A stretch of 64,000 nt of DNA from Fidelibacterota bacterium. GTDB lineage: Bacteria; Fidelibacterota; Marinisomatia; Marinisomatales; TCS55. The DNA lies in contig JABGZQ010000042.1 in assembly GCA_018674655.1 (NCBI GenBank), forward strand, positions 26,316 to 90,315, read 5' to 3'. A program made the position numbers and the translations under genes. Shown here in pieces: positions 1 through 9,260 of this stretch. A model generated the notes under the pieces. The model was not told the DNA's origin and did not search any database. It worked only from the letters and a program-made list of their open reading frames with translations. The first letter of the stretch is position 1; the number at the start of each line of letters is the position of its first letter.

Positions 1-747
1 CAAGATCTCGATTTCATTTGGGAATTGACAAATATTCCTAATGGTAGCGAATTGGATAATTCTCAACTTACGTCTGGCGAATTCAATGCATCTGTCATGT
101 TTATTCCCGATGTATCCGGACCATATAGTATTGAAGTTTCTGTATTTCAATACAATGACGAGATCAGCACGCAATCCTTTTCTTATGATGTAATTGACAG
201 AGAATCATCTCGAGAAGTTGAACAAGCGATCGAAGATGAATATCCGAAAGAAGCACATGAGGCGGTAGCTGAATTAATGGTGAACGACGATGAACCAAAA
301 TGGTATGAGTCTGAATCTGTCGCTCAAGTGGTAGAAGAAGCTTCTCAAGAAATGCCCGAGCCCATTGTTGACGTCGTGGAACCGAAGCCGATTGTTGAAA
401 AAAAACCAGATCCCATACCGCCGCCGCCACCTTCAAAGAAAAAGAAAATGGCAAAGCCCAAACCCAATACTCGTGGCATGTCAATTCCTTTTGATAAAGA
501 AAGATTTACAATCCAAGTTGCATCCAAAAAAGTTTTAGAAGATGCTAAAAGTGTAGCAGCTACGTTAATTGACGCTGGCTATGACGCCTATATTCAAAAA
601 GCCGTCTTTAAAGAAACAAATGAAATATGGTATCGAGTTCGTGTCGGTAGCTATGATAATCGTGATACCGCAGTTGCAGTGGCAGAATCCTTATCCAAGA
701 CACGGTCGGAGAAAGCCTGGGTGGATTTTGTTCGTTATGAATTTTAG
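1..747 (+). CDS. SPOR-domain protein, 5' end outside window
   Basis: The reading frame is already open at base 1, so the gene is truncated by the window edge. The first 60 or so visible residues look like a beta-sandwich (PKD/Ig-like) repeat ending in SFSYDVID. A long acidic then Pro/Lys-rich linker follows, with a run of six prolines and KKKK. The last 80 residues form a SPOR domain, beginning RFTIQVAS and containing WYRVRVGSY. SPOR domains bind denuded peptidoglycan glycans at the septum, so a periplasmic, envelope-associated role is likely. The missing N-terminus should hold a signal sequence or membrane anchor. It runs in the same direction as the next gene, 33 bases away. The SPOR assignment is firm; the cellular role is inference. 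Confidence 0.8.
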   Translation, partial: QDLDFIWELTNIPNGSELDNSQLTSGEFNASVMFIPDVSGPYSIEVSVFQYNDEISTQSFSYDVIDRESSREVEQAIEDEYPKEAHEAVAELMVNDDEPKWYESESVAQVVEEASQEMPEPIVDVVEPKPIVEKKPDPIPPPPPSKKKKMAKPKPNTRGMSIPFDKERFTIQVASKKVLEDAKSVAATLIDAGYDAYIQKAVFKETNEIWYRVRVGSYDNRDTAVAVAESLSKTRSEKAWVDFVRYEF

Positions 748-780
748 TTTTTTAACCAAACCGAAAAAACAGGGGTAATT

Positions 781-2037
781 ATGGAACCAATGAACCTTCA
801 TTTTGATGTCAGAGATATTTTTCGTTCACCTCGCCTCGCACTGAGCGGGAAAAAAATAGGGATATTTTTATTTGCCAATATTATTGGTTACAGTGCATAT
901 TTTATTTTGAATTACATTGCACTCGCTTTGTCCGGTGTATCCTTTGGCGAAACGTGGACAACACAAGGACTGTACCCATGTATATACACCACTGATGCAT
1001 CCTGGGTTGCATGCACTCTGTTTTGGATTGGGTCCATTGTGTGGATCATTGCCATTCATTTAGCTTGTACAGCTGTGGCGAGGGTGACCTATAAACAATT
1101 AAAAGGAGATGAGTTCTACTCATCTGGTGACGCTTGGAAATACGTACGCAAGCATTGGCATCCTGTTATTTTTACTTCTATATCTATGGTGCTTATTTTG
1201 GTTTTCTTTATCGGAATGGCTGCTGTATTTGCGCTGTTTGGTAAAATACCCTATGTTGGAGAATTCTTTTTTGCCCTCCCCTATTTACTTTATTTCTTTG
1301 GTGCTGTTTTCACAGTTTATACTGCAGTTGTTTTCTTGGTTTCTCTTATTTATACCCCTACCATTGTGGGAACGATAGAAGAAGATACAATGGGCGCAGT
1401 TTTTAACAGTTACTCTATTACGTGGAGTCAACCATGGCGAGTGATATTATACCATATGATTCTGCTACCTCTCGCCGCCCTTTCTGTTGGGCTCTTTAAA
1501 GCGATACTTTTCTGCGGTTTTAAACTTGTTAATATGGTTTTTGGTCATGAAATGCTTATGGGCCAAAAGCTAACGAATATCATGGGGTCAGCTGCCCAGG
1601 CAGTTTGGCCACAAGATTTTTTCACATCCATTACCAACGCATATGTAAATGCATGTGCCAATTCCGGATCTTGCTGTGGATCATGTTCCATTGGTAGTGA
1701 AATGTTAAACGATTTTTATGCCTGTTTTATACCGGTGTCTTCCGGAAGTTTATCTGGAACCGAATCTATAGCCACATTTATAGTTGGTGTGTTTTTGTTC
1801 CTGATCACGCTTTCATTCTTCTCATATTTCCTTTCAATATTATCTGTGGGTGAAACAATTATGTTCACCATCTTCCGAAAAAAATCTGATGATGATAACA
1901 TACTCGATAGAAAAGATGAAGAAGAGTTGGAAGATGAAGATGATGATGATGATGGTTTGAATTTCGACAATGATGATCCAGGTGAATCTGAATCTAACGA
2001 TTCTGAATCTGAAGATAAAACACCGACTTTAGAATAG
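781..2037 (+). CDS. Polytopic membrane protein with acidic C-terminal tail
   Basis: The protein has 418 residues, about six hydrophobic segments and an unrecognised family. The ATG is preceded by AGGGG at good spacing. Long hydrophobic helices lie near residues 25-50, 75-100, 130-160, 170-200, 220-250 and 330-360. Between the last two is a Cys-rich loop near residues 288-312 (CANSGSCCGSCS) that may be extracytoplasmic and disulfide-bonded. The last 50 residues are almost entirely Asp, Glu and Ser. The segment after the fourth helix (VSLIYTPTIVGTIEEDTMGAVFNSY) resembles the glycerophosphoryl-diester or YIP1-like helical-bundle proteins only loosely. No function is claimed. It lies between a SPOR protein and the fatty-acid operon. 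Confidence 0.75.
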   Translation: MEPMNLHFDVRDIFRSPRLALSGKKIGIFLFANIIGYSAYFILNYIALALSGVSFGETWTTQGLYPCIYTTDASWVACTLFWIGSIVWIIAIHLACTAVARVTYKQLKGDEFYSSGDAWKYVRKHWHPVIFTSISMVLILVFFIGMAAVFALFGKIPYVGEFFFALPYLLYFFGAVFTVYTAVVFLVSLIYTPTIVGTIEEDTMGAVFNSYSITWSQPWRVILYHMILLPLAALSVGLFKAILFCGFKLVNMVFGHEMLMGQKLTNIMGSAAQAVWPQDFFTSITNAYVNACANSGSCCGSCSIGSEMLNDFYACFIPVSSGSLSGTESIATFIVGVFLFLITLSFFSYFLSILSVGETIMFTIFRKKSDDDNILDRKDEEELEDEDDDDDGLNFDNDDPGESESNDSESEDKTPTLE

Positions 2038-2059
2038 ATTAATACCCATTTTTCAATGA

Positions 2060-2097
2060 ATTTCAACGCTGAAATAGCATTGGTAGGGTGTAATAAT
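2060..2097 (+). promoter_or_regulatory. Candidate promoter and operator of the lipid operon
   Basis: A perfect 6-bp inverted repeat ATTTCA-ACGC-TGAAAT lies at 2060-2075. A -35-like CTGAAA (2069-2074), a 17-base spacer and a -10-like AATAAT (2092-2097) follow, placing a start site about 15 bases before the yceD ATG. The repeat overlaps the -35, as an operator would. The match is to a sigma70-type consensus and is by eye only. Confidence 0.35.
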
Positions 2098-2120
2098 AAA
2101 GAGTAAATTTCCCGGCTAAA

Positions 2121-2618
2121 ATGAAGCTGTTCAGGACGGATTTAGAAAAACTTATTTCCAACCGGCTATTTGAAATCTCGACAGAGTCTCTTAATTTGGA
2201 AGATGTTCAAGTGGCCAGCGATAAATTATCCTGCACCCTATCTGTGGATCATGCGCCAAATGGATACAGAATTCATGGGTCATTGTGTGTGGTATTTTTG
2301 GAAAAATGCGATCGTTGCCTTCGCTCATTTGAAGAAAAACGAGAAACGAATATGGATATAATCCTGACAAATAATGTGGAATTACTCAATAATGAAAATA
2401 TTGATGTGATCCATTTTTCTGATTCTGATGAGTTTATTGATTTAAGTTCCATCGTTCATGACCTCATTCTATTGGAAGAACCAATAAAAAGATTATGTGG
2501 TGATTCATGCGAAGGCTTGTGCCTAGAGTGCGGTGTGAACCTGAACGAATCTAAATGCAATTGCGGTCCGAGAGATGTTGATTCTCAATGGGGACCATTA
2601 AAAGAGTTAAAAAATTAA
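2121..2618 (+). CDS. yceD: YceD/DUF177 family protein
   Basis: This 165-residue protein has the DUF177 pattern: a central CDRC pair near residue 62 and a C-terminal Cys-rich segment (CGDSCEGLCLECG then CNC). The family is linked to large-subunit rRNA accumulation and is almost always encoded directly before rpmF, as here. It heads the plus-strand lipid/ribosome operon, with only 15 bases to rpmF. The cysteine arrangement suggests metal binding. No obvious Shine-Dalgarno sequence precedes the ATG. Confidence 0.9.
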   Translation: MKLFRTDLEKLISNRLFEISTESLNLEDVQVASDKLSCTLSVDHAPNGYRIHGSLCVVFLEKCDRCLRSFEEKRETNMDIILTNNVELLNNENIDVIHFSDSDEFIDLSSIVHDLILLEEPIKRLCGDSCEGLCLECGVNLNESKCNCGPRDVDSQWGPLKELKN

Positions 2619-2633
2619 AAATTCGGAGTAATT

Positions 2634-2813
2634 ATGGCATTACCAAAAGGTAGACAATCGAAAGCACGCGGAAGAAAACGTCGCACACATTATAAAACTG
2701 CAAGTGTGAGTACATCCCTATGTCCACAGTGTAGCCAACAAAAAATGCCCCATCGGGCTTGCCCAAATTGCGGTTATTATCGTGGGCGTCCCATCCTTTC
2801 TGCAACGGAATAA
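2634..2813 (+). CDS. rpmF: 50S ribosomal protein L32
   Basis: This 59-residue protein starts MALPKGRQSKARGRKRR, a typical L32 N-terminus rich in Arg and Lys. It carries two CxxC pairs (CPQC and CPNC) forming the zinc ribbon, so it is the zinc-binding C+ form. A GGAG sequence sits 7 bases before the ATG. Its place between yceD and plsX is the widely conserved order that couples ribosome and membrane lipid production. Confidence 0.97.
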   Translation: MALPKGRQSKARGRKRRTHYKTASVSTSLCPQCSQQKMPHRACPNCGYYRGRPILSATE

Positions 2814-2828
2814 TATACCCCTTTTAAA

Positions 2829-3833
2829 ATGAAAATCGTTTTGGATGCCATGGGGGGAGATCTGGCCCCTCGGGCTACCGTGCAGGGTGCCATCAATGCT
2901 TTGAAAATATCAACGAATGATATTCACATCATTCTTGTAGGTGATGAAGCTCAAATCAAAGTTGAGCTGGGCAACGAAATACCGGATCAAATCTCAATTC
3001 ATCCAACCACACAGATTGTCACAATGAATGACAAAGGCTCAAAGGTAATCAAATCTAAGCCTGATTCATCCATTGTTCAGGGGATTAAACTTGTAAAGGA
3101 TCAAAAAGCAGATGCATTTATCAGTGCAGGCCATACAGGTGCAGTCATGGCCACATCATTATTCCTACTCGGTAGAATCCCTCACGTTAAACGACCAGCA
3201 CTGGGTGCATTCATTCCAACCCAGAAAGGTGGCAAAATTCTTTGTGATGTGGGCGCCAATCCTGATGCAAAACCAAAACATTTATTACAATTCGCTATTA
3301 TGGCTTCAATGTATTTAGATCATGTAGAAGATATTAAAGAGACGAAAGTCGGGCTGATTAATATCGGCGAAGAGCCATCAAAAGGATCAGAAATGTATCT
3401 TGAAACCCATCAATTGTTAGATAAAGAACTTCCCAATTTCATTGGAAATGTAGAGAGCAGGAACTTATTTGAGAGTGAAGCCAATGTCCTAGTTTGTGAT
3501 GGCTTTGTTGGAAATACATTAATCAAGTTCGCGGAGGGATGGACCACTACATTTTCCAATATGATTAAAGATAAGATAAAAGATAAAATACGTTATAAAG
3601 CAGGTGCATGGTTAATAAAACCCGCATTAGATGATATCCAAAATCAGTATGACTATGAAGAGCATGGTGGCTCTCCTCTTTTAGGCATAAATGGTATTTC
3701 TATTGTGGCACACGGCAGTTCAACACCCAAAGCAATTATGAATTCTATTCTATTGGCCAAAAAATCAAGCAAGCAAAACTTAATTCGTGATATATCTAAA
3801 GGAATTAATAAACATTTAGGTGCCATCAATTGA
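2829..3833 (+). CDS. plsX: Phosphate acyltransferase PlsX
   Basis: A 334-residue protein starting MKIVLDAMGGDLAPRATVQG, the PlsX hallmark (DAMGGD). It also contains SAGHTGAVMA, LCDVGANPDAKP and VCDGFVGN, all typical of the family. PlsX makes acyl-phosphate from acyl-ACP, the substrate of PlsY in phosphatidic acid synthesis. The enzyme is peripheral to the inner membrane. It lies 15 bases after rpmF, and its stop overlaps the TTG start of fabH. Confidence 0.97.
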   Translation: MKIVLDAMGGDLAPRATVQGAINALKISTNDIHIILVGDEAQIKVELGNEIPDQISIHPTTQIVTMNDKGSKVIKSKPDSSIVQGIKLVKDQKADAFISAGHTGAVMATSLFLLGRIPHVKRPALGAFIPTQKGGKILCDVGANPDAKPKHLLQFAIMASMYLDHVEDIKETKVGLINIGEEPSKGSEMYLETHQLLDKELPNFIGNVESRNLFESEANVLVCDGFVGNTLIKFAEGWTTTFSNMIKDKIKDKIRYKAGAWLIKPALDDIQNQYDYEEHGGSPLLGINGISIVAHGSSTPKAIMNSILLAKKSSKQNLIRDISKGINKHLGAIN

Positions 3834-4816
3834 AAGCAAAGGTTACAGCTACTGCTCGGTATTTACCCGAACGAGTCTTGACTAATTTTGATCTAGAAAA
3901 GATGGTAGACACCAATAATGAATGGATTCGATCTCGTACCGGTATTGAGACACGACATTTAGTTAGTGAAGGTGAAGCCACCTCGGATATGGGAACAAAT
4001 ATTGCAATGCAACTTTTGGAAAAAACCGGGAAATCACCTGAAGATATAGATTTGATTTTAGTTGCAACCAGTACACCCGACTACCTTGTATGTGCCACCG
4101 CAGCCTTAATTCAGAATAATATTGGTGCAAAAAATGCATGGGGGTTTGATATTGCCGCAGCCTGTAGCGGGTTTATTTATGCCATGGAAACAGGTACGAA
4201 AATGGTGGAATCTGGTCGTTATAAAAATGCGATTGTTATTGGAGCGGATACTATGAGTTCTATTATTGACTATACAGACCGAAATACATGTGTCATCTTT
4301 GGTGATGGCGGCGGTGGTGTTCTTTTAGAACAGTCTGATGATGAAATAGGTATTTTAGACTCAATCCTACATACAGATGGGAGCGGTAGCCAATATTTAA
4401 ATGTTCCTGCAGGCGGAAGTGCCCACCCAGCGTCAAAAGATACCATTGAGAACAGAATGCATTATGTGCATCAGGATGGAAAAACAGTATTTAAATTTGC
4501 TGTTAAAAACATGGCCGATGTGAGTAAACAGATTTTAGATCAAAATAACCTTACTGGTGACGACCTAAAACTGTTTATCCCTCACCAAGCCAATCGCCGC
4601 ATTATAGATGCCGCTGCAAAACGGTGCGGTTTAGCGGAAGATAAAGTTTTAATCAATATCAATAAATATGGAAATACAACAGCGGGGACTATTCCCATTG
4701 CTTTAGACGAAGCAGTGGAAACCAATCGTTTACAAAAAGGTGATTTGTTACTATTGGCTGCATTTGGCGGCGGTTTTACTTGGGGCAGCATGCTGATTCG
4801 ATGGGGTGATGCCTGA
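3830..4816 (+). CDS. fabH: 3-oxoacyl-ACP synthase III (KASIII)
   Basis: A 328-residue condensing enzyme that starts fatty acid synthesis from acyl-CoA and malonyl-ACP. The catalytic triad is visible: Cys in AACSGFIYAM (about residue 112), His in HQANRR (about 254) and Asn in GNTTAGTIP. The start is TTG at 3830, giving a 4-base overlap with the plsX stop (TTGA), and no better start lies nearby. It ends in an ATGA-type overlap with fabD. Full length for the family. Confidence 0.97.
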   Translation: MKAKVTATARYLPERVLTNFDLEKMVDTNNEWIRSRTGIETRHLVSEGEATSDMGTNIAMQLLEKTGKSPEDIDLILVATSTPDYLVCATAALIQNNIGAKNAWGFDIAAACSGFIYAMETGTKMVESGRYKNAIVIGADTMSSIIDYTDRNTCVIFGDGGGGVLLEQSDDEIGILDSILHTDGSGSQYLNVPAGGSAHPASKDTIENRMHYVHQDGKTVFKFAVKNMADVSKQILDQNNLTGDDLKLFIPHQANRRIIDAAAKRCGLAEDKVLININKYGNTTAGTIPIALDEAVETNRLQKGDLLLLAAFGGGFTWGSMLIRWGDA

Positions 4817-5736
4817 TGGGGATTGGATTTTTATGCCCGGGACAAGCATCTCAGAAGGTGGGGATGGGGCTCGATTTATATGAAAATTCAACTTTGGGCA
4901 AACAATTCTTTGACACCGCAAACGATATCATGGGTGTTGATATTCAGCATATAATTTTTAATGGTCCAGAAGAAGAACTGAAGCAAACCCAATTTACCCA
5001 ACCAGCTATTTATATCGTCAGTGTAATTATCGGTATGCTCATGCTTGAGAATGGGATCCAACCATCTTGTGCTGCAGGCCACAGTTTGGGAGAATATTCC
5101 GCACTTACATTGGCAAAATCTTTTGACTTTGAAACTGGACTTAATTTGGTAAAAGTACGTGCCGAAGGCATGCAATTCGCCGGAACTCAGAATCCAGGCA
5201 CAATGGCGGCAGTCATAGGATTGGATGATGAAACGACTCAAAATATTTGCAATCAATATTCTAATGGTATTGTTGTTGCCGCAAATTTTAACGCCAAAGG
5301 GCAAGTTGTTATCTCTGGTGAAGTGGATGCGGTTCATGCGGTGATGCCACTATTGAAAGATGCTGGGGCGATGAAAGTGATCGAACTCAATGTGAGTGGT
5401 GCATTTCATTCCCCTTTGATGACACCTGCAAAAGAAATGCTTTCTGAAATGCTTTTATCCATCGAAATTCGGGATAGTGAAATACCCGTTTATGCCAATG
5501 TTACTGCCTCCCCTGTTTCAAATAAAGATGAAATAAGACAATCATTGATTGACCAATTGGAAAATCCAGTTCGATGGCATGAGTCCATTACTCGCATGAT
5601 CAAAGATGGCATGAACCATGGGGTGGAAATCGGGCCAGGACGTGTACTTCAAGGATTATCTCGAAGGATTGACCGTTCTTTTGATATGAGTGGTGTGGAA
5701 TCTCTTGAACAAATTGTAAATTTCGACTATGTTTAA
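4816..5736 (+). CDS. fabD: Malonyl-CoA:ACP transacylase
   Basis: A 306-residue acyltransferase. GHSLGEYSALT (near residue 90) carries the nucleophilic Ser, and AFHSPLM carries the catalytic His. The N-terminal FLCPGQASQKVGMG and the QFTQPAIY segment are also standard. It moves malonyl groups from CoA to ACP for elongation. Its ATG overlaps the fabH stop by one base, and its end overlaps fabG by 8 bases, so translation is probably coupled. Confidence 0.97.
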   Translation: MGIGFLCPGQASQKVGMGLDLYENSTLGKQFFDTANDIMGVDIQHIIFNGPEEELKQTQFTQPAIYIVSVIIGMLMLENGIQPSCAAGHSLGEYSALTLAKSFDFETGLNLVKVRAEGMQFAGTQNPGTMAAVIGLDDETTQNICNQYSNGIVVAANFNAKGQVVISGEVDAVHAVMPLLKDAGAMKVIELNVSGAFHSPLMTPAKEMLSEMLLSIEIRDSEIPVYANVTASPVSNKDEIRQSLIDQLENPVRWHESITRMIKDGMNHGVEIGPGRVLQGLSRRIDRSFDMSGVESLEQIVNFDYV

Positions 5737-6475
5737 ATTATCAAAAAAGATTGCTGTCGTAACCGGCGCATCACGTGGTATCGGAAAAGCCATGGCAGAA
5801 ACATATGCACAAGCCGGTGCCCATGTGATTTGTGTGAGTCGGAATGAGGATGCACTTAATGGGGTTGCCGATTTGATTCGCAGTAACGGTGGATCTGCAT
5901 CAGTTGCTGCTTGCAATGTTTCGGATTTAGAAAATTTTCAAAAATTAATCAAAGATACAGCCGATAATTATGGGTCTGTTGACATATTGGTCAATAATGC
6001 GGGTATCACCCGAGATACCCTTATTATGCGAATGTCCGAAGATGATTGGGATACCGTTATTGATATTAATCTAAAAGGTGCATTTAACGGCATTAAGGCT
6101 GTCACGCGAACCATGATGAAACAAAAATCCGGTCGTATTATTAATATATCATCTGTTGTGGGTCTCACTGGGAATGCAGGCCAGGTGAATTATGCCGCTT
6201 CTAAAGCAGGGCTAATTGGTCTTACAAAATCAGCCGCAAAAGAGATAGGATCTCGTGGCATTACTGTTAATTGTATTGCGCCGGGTTACATCGCAACAGA
6301 TATGACTGATCAATTAGACGATCAGGCAAAAGATTTACTCATTTCACAAATACCATTAGGACGAATAGGAAGTCCTGATGACATTGCCGCTACTGCCCTA
6401 TTCTTGGCTTCGGATGAAGCAGGATATATCACGGGTCAAACCTTCACGGTTGATGGCGGCATGGTCATGATCTAA
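5729..6475 (+). CDS. fabG: 3-oxoacyl-ACP reductase
   Basis: A 248-residue short-chain dehydrogenase. TGASRGIGKA (residues about 12-21) is the NADPH-binding loop, NNAG is present, Ser lies in NISSVVG, and YAASK carries the catalytic Tyr and Lys. C-terminal DGGMVMI closes the SDR fold as in FabG. It reduces 3-oxoacyl-ACP in the elongation cycle. The ATG lies inside the end of fabD, in a different frame. Confidence 0.97.
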   Translation: MFKLSKKIAVVTGASRGIGKAMAETYAQAGAHVICVSRNEDALNGVADLIRSNGGSASVAACNVSDLENFQKLIKDTADNYGSVDILVNNAGITRDTLIMRMSEDDWDTVIDINLKGAFNGIKAVTRTMMKQKSGRIINISSVVGLTGNAGQVNYAASKAGLIGLTKSAAKEIGSRGITVNCIAPGYIATDMTDQLDDQAKDLLISQIPLGRIGSPDDIAATALFLASDEAGYITGQTFTVDGGMVMI

Positions 6476-6490
6476 CTAAAGGAGGCAATA

Positions 6491-6721
6491 ATGTCCACAA
6501 TCGATAAAGTAAAAGAAGTCGTGATTGACAAACTGGGTGTTGAAGAAGATAAAATCGTAGCTGATGCATCTTTCATTGATGATCTCGGTGCAGATTCATT
6601 AGATACTGTAGAATTAATCATGCAACTCGAAGAAGAATTTGGAATTGAAATTCCAGATGAAGATGCTGAAACTATCACCACAGTTCAAAAAGCTGTCGAT
6701 TATATCGAAGCCAATCAATAG
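6491..6721 (+). CDS. acpP: Acyl carrier protein
   Basis: A 76-residue acidic protein. The phosphopantetheine attachment Ser is in [10 protein letters not shown], at about residue 36. It is preceded by a strong AAAGGAGG Shine-Dalgarno sequence 7 bases upstream, the best in the operon, consistent with the high level of ACP needed. It sits between fabG and fabF as in many bacteria. Confidence 0.98.
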   Translation: MSTIDKVKEVVIDKLGVEEDKIVADASFIDDLGADSLDTVELIMQLEEEFGIEIPDEDAETITTVQKAVDYIEANQ

Positions 6722-6727
6722 AACTCA

Positions 6728-7972
6728 ATGAATAAACGTCGTGTTGTTATAACGGGTTTAGGTGTATTAGCACCGAATGGAAACTCACTTTCAGAATACT
6801 GGGATGCTCTCATCGCTGGGAAGAGTGGCATTGGACCTATAAAAGGATTTGATGCAGAAGATTTAAGCGTAAGGATTGCAGGTGAACTTTCTGATTTTAA
6901 TCCAGAAAATCATTTCAATCGAAAAGAAGTGGGTAAGTTGGATCCATTTTCCATCTACGCTTTGGTCACCGCTAAAGAGGCCATTTCCCAAGCCGGATTA
7001 GACAATGGCGACGTAAACAAGGAGCGAGTTGGTGTCATTATTGGAACGGGTGTTGGGGGAATACAAACGTTAGAAAGTCAACATAGTGTTCTTATGACTC
7101 GCGGTCAACGCCGCGTTACCCCCTACTTCGTCCCGAAATTTATTGCCAATATTGCCGCTGGCCAAATTGCCATCCAGCATGGATTTCAAGGAACTAACCA
7201 TACGGTTATTTCCGCCTGTGCATCTGGTACAGATGCCATTGGTACTGCCGCTCGGACCATCCAATATGGCGATGCAGATGTTGTTATCACTGGCGGTACC
7301 GAAGCCAGTGTTACACCATTAACTATTTCCGGATTTGCAAATATGAGAGCACTATCCACACGGAATGATGACCCCACTGCAGCCAGTAGACCTTTTGATC
7401 TGGATCGAGATGGGTTTGTCTTAGGTGAAGGTGCTGCCAGCCTTATACTAGAAGATGCTGAGCATGCCAAAGCCAGGGGTGCAACTATTTTGGCTGAATT
7501 GGCTGGATACGGCGCCACAGACGATGCATACCATATAACCCAACCTTCTGAAGGCGGAAAAGGTGCAATTCGCGCCATGAAAAATGCATTAATAAATGCG
7601 GGACTCTCTGTTGAAGATGTGGATTACGTGAATGCACATGGTACGTCCACACCATTTAATGACAAAACAGAATCGGCAGGAATTATTTCATTATTTGGCG
7701 AACATGCGGAAAAATTAAAAGTAAGCTCAACCAAATCAATGACAGGACATTCTCTGGGTGCCAGTGGGGCACTTGAGGCCGTCGCTTGCGTTCAAGCAAT
7801 TCAGGATAACATAATCCCACCAACAATTAACTATACCACACCAGATCCTGAATGCACATTGGATTACGTTCCAAATAAAGCACAAAAAGCCAATGTAAAT
7901 GTTACCATGTCAAATTCATTTGGTTTTGGTGGCCATAATGGTGTCATTGTAATTAAACGCTGGAATGACTAG
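6728..7972 (+). CDS. fabF: 3-oxoacyl-ACP synthase II (KASII)
   Basis: A 414-residue elongating condensing enzyme. Catalytic residues: Cys in SACASGTDAIG (about residue 165), His in HGTSTPFND (about 305) and His in SMTGHSLGASG (about 342). It starts MNKRRVVITGLGVLAPNG as usual. It lies 6 bases after acpP and is followed 3 bases later by rnc. The operon shown has no enoyl-ACP reductase or FabZ dehydratase, so those must be elsewhere. Confidence 0.97.
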   Translation: MNKRRVVITGLGVLAPNGNSLSEYWDALIAGKSGIGPIKGFDAEDLSVRIAGELSDFNPENHFNRKEVGKLDPFSIYALVTAKEAISQAGLDNGDVNKERVGVIIGTGVGGIQTLESQHSVLMTRGQRRVTPYFVPKFIANIAAGQIAIQHGFQGTNHTVISACASGTDAIGTAARTIQYGDADVVITGGTEASVTPLTISGFANMRALSTRNDDPTAASRPFDLDRDGFVLGEGAASLILEDAEHAKARGATILAELAGYGATDDAYHITQPSEGGKGAIRAMKNALINAGLSVEDVDYVNAHGTSTPFNDKTESAGIISLFGEHAEKLKVSSTKSMTGHSLGASGALEAVACVQAIQDNIIPPTINYTTPDPECTLDYVPNKAQKANVNVTMSNSFGFGGHNGVIVIKRWND

Positions 7973-7975
7973 GGC

Positions 7976-8680
7976 GTGGCTTTTTTTGACTATCTATTTA
8001 ACCTATTCAACCCACATACTTTATCTGATCTAGAAAAAATATGTAATTACCGATTTCGAAATCGGAATTATCTTTATCAAGCATTTACCCATAGATCGAT
8101 TTCCAGCGAACCAAAACAAAATTATGAACGACTTGAATTTTTAGGCGATGCTGTAATTGATATTGTGGTAAGTCGGGAACTTATGCGAGAGTTTCCCGAA
8201 GGCGATGAAGGGATTCTCACCCAAAAGAGATCTGCCCTCGTTCAAAAATCATTCCTCGCAACAATGGGAAATCTATTAACCCTTTTAGATTATATCAAAA
8301 TTGAAGAAACGGTTGATTTGAAACAGGAAAAAATTGCGATTAAACAATCAGCTAACTTATACGAAGCCCTAGTGGGTGCCATTTTTCTTGATGGGGGTAT
8401 GAAACCGACAAAACAACTGATTCTTAATTCCATTTGGTCCCATCGACATGAGGCTTGGAAATCCGTCAACCACAAGGGTCAATTAATAGAACTTTGCCAT
8501 ATGAAGCAAATGGAAAATCCTAAATTTTTGGTCACAAATGTATCAGGGCCCGATCACCAAAAATTATTTGAGGTCCATGTTAAAATTGGTGATATTATTT
8601 ACCATAGTGGTATTGGTACAAATAAAAAAGCCGCAGAACAATATGCGGCACAAAACGCCATGGAGGCACTTCAGGTTTAA
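7976..8680 (+). CDS. rnc: Ribonuclease III
   Basis: A 234-residue dsRNA endonuclease. The RNase III signature YERLEFLGDAVIDIVVS (about residues 50-66) and the downstream EALVGAIFLDGG carry the metal ligands. The last 70 residues form a dsRNA-binding domain (TNKKAAEQYAAQNAMEAL). The start is GTG at 7976, three bases after the fabF stop. The fabF-rnc order is widely conserved. Its end overlaps the convergent gene by 4 bases (TTAA), leaving no room for a terminator between them. Confidence 0.96.
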   Translation: MAFFDYLFNLFNPHTLSDLEKICNYRFRNRNYLYQAFTHRSISSEPKQNYERLEFLGDAVIDIVVSRELMREFPEGDEGILTQKRSALVQKSFLATMGNLLTLLDYIKIEETVDLKQEKIAIKQSANLYEALVGAIFLDGGMKPTKQLILNSIWSHRHEAWKSVNHKGQLIELCHMKQMENPKFLVTNVSGPDHQKLFEVHVKIGDIIYHSGIGTNKKAAEQYAAQNAMEALQV

Positions 8681-9219
8681 TTATCTATTTTATTAATCTT
8701 ATCTCGAATACGGGCAGCCATTTCATATTCTTCTTTATCAATCGCCTTTTCAAGCTGACGCTCCAATAACTCAACTTTGGGTTCTTTCTGAATATCTTCT
8801 TCAATATTTTCTAAATCTTCTTCCCAGACAATTGCCTCACCCATGACTTCCTCGGCAACCATGATAGGTGAATGCATTCGAAGGGCAACCGCCAATGCGT
8901 CACTGGGCCGTGAATCAATTTGAAAATTTCCAAGTTTTTCAACCTGTAAATCTAAAATTGAATAGAAAACACCGTTTTCCAGTTTTGTTATTTTTACCGC
9001 TGATAATTTGCCACCCACACCATGAACTGTATTCACGATCAAATCGTGAGTTAACGGACGGGGCGTTTCCATATATTCCATGGCCATTGCAATGGCTTGT
9101 GCTTCATAAGCACCGACTAAAACTGGGAGTCTTCGTTCGCCGGATAATTCCTTTAAAATAACAGCATAACTACGGTTAGGATGATAATAGGATATTTTTT
9201 GTACTTTAACAGGAATCAT
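8677..9219 (-). CDS. Bifunctional nuclease family protein (DUF151) with UVR motif
   Basis: A 180-residue protein. Residues 1-135 form the DUF151 fold: RRLPVLVGAYEAQAIAM, and SRPSDALAVALRM with the conserved acidic residue. The C-terminal 35 residues (LERQLEKAIDKEEYEMAARIRDKI) are a UvrB/UvrC-type helical hairpin, often joined to DUF151. DUF151 members have been described as nucleases, but the activity here is inferred. It is convergent with rnc and about 40 bases downstream of the next gene on the same strand. Confidence 0.9.
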   Translation of the reverse strand: MIPVKVQKISYYHPNRSYAVILKELSGERRLPVLVGAYEAQAIAMAMEYMETPRPLTHDLIVNTVHGVGGKLSAVKITKLENGVFYSILDLQVEKLGNFQIDSRPSDALAVALRMHSPIMVAEEVMGEAIVWEEDLENIEEDIQKEPKVELLERQLEKAIDKEEYEMAARIRDKINKIDN

Positions 9220-9260
9220 GATTAATTCTCAAGAGAACTTATGCTTCCAGAGGTTAATGT

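Noticed and set aside
1716..2066. Antisense reading frame rich in Ser opposite the acidic tail
   Set aside because: The Ser-rich content arises from the Asp/Glu codons of the real gene read backwards; it has no ribosome binding site and no family features.
4888..5337. 149-residue antisense frame within fabD
   Set aside because: It lies fully inside a well-supported gene and its composition is not protein-like.
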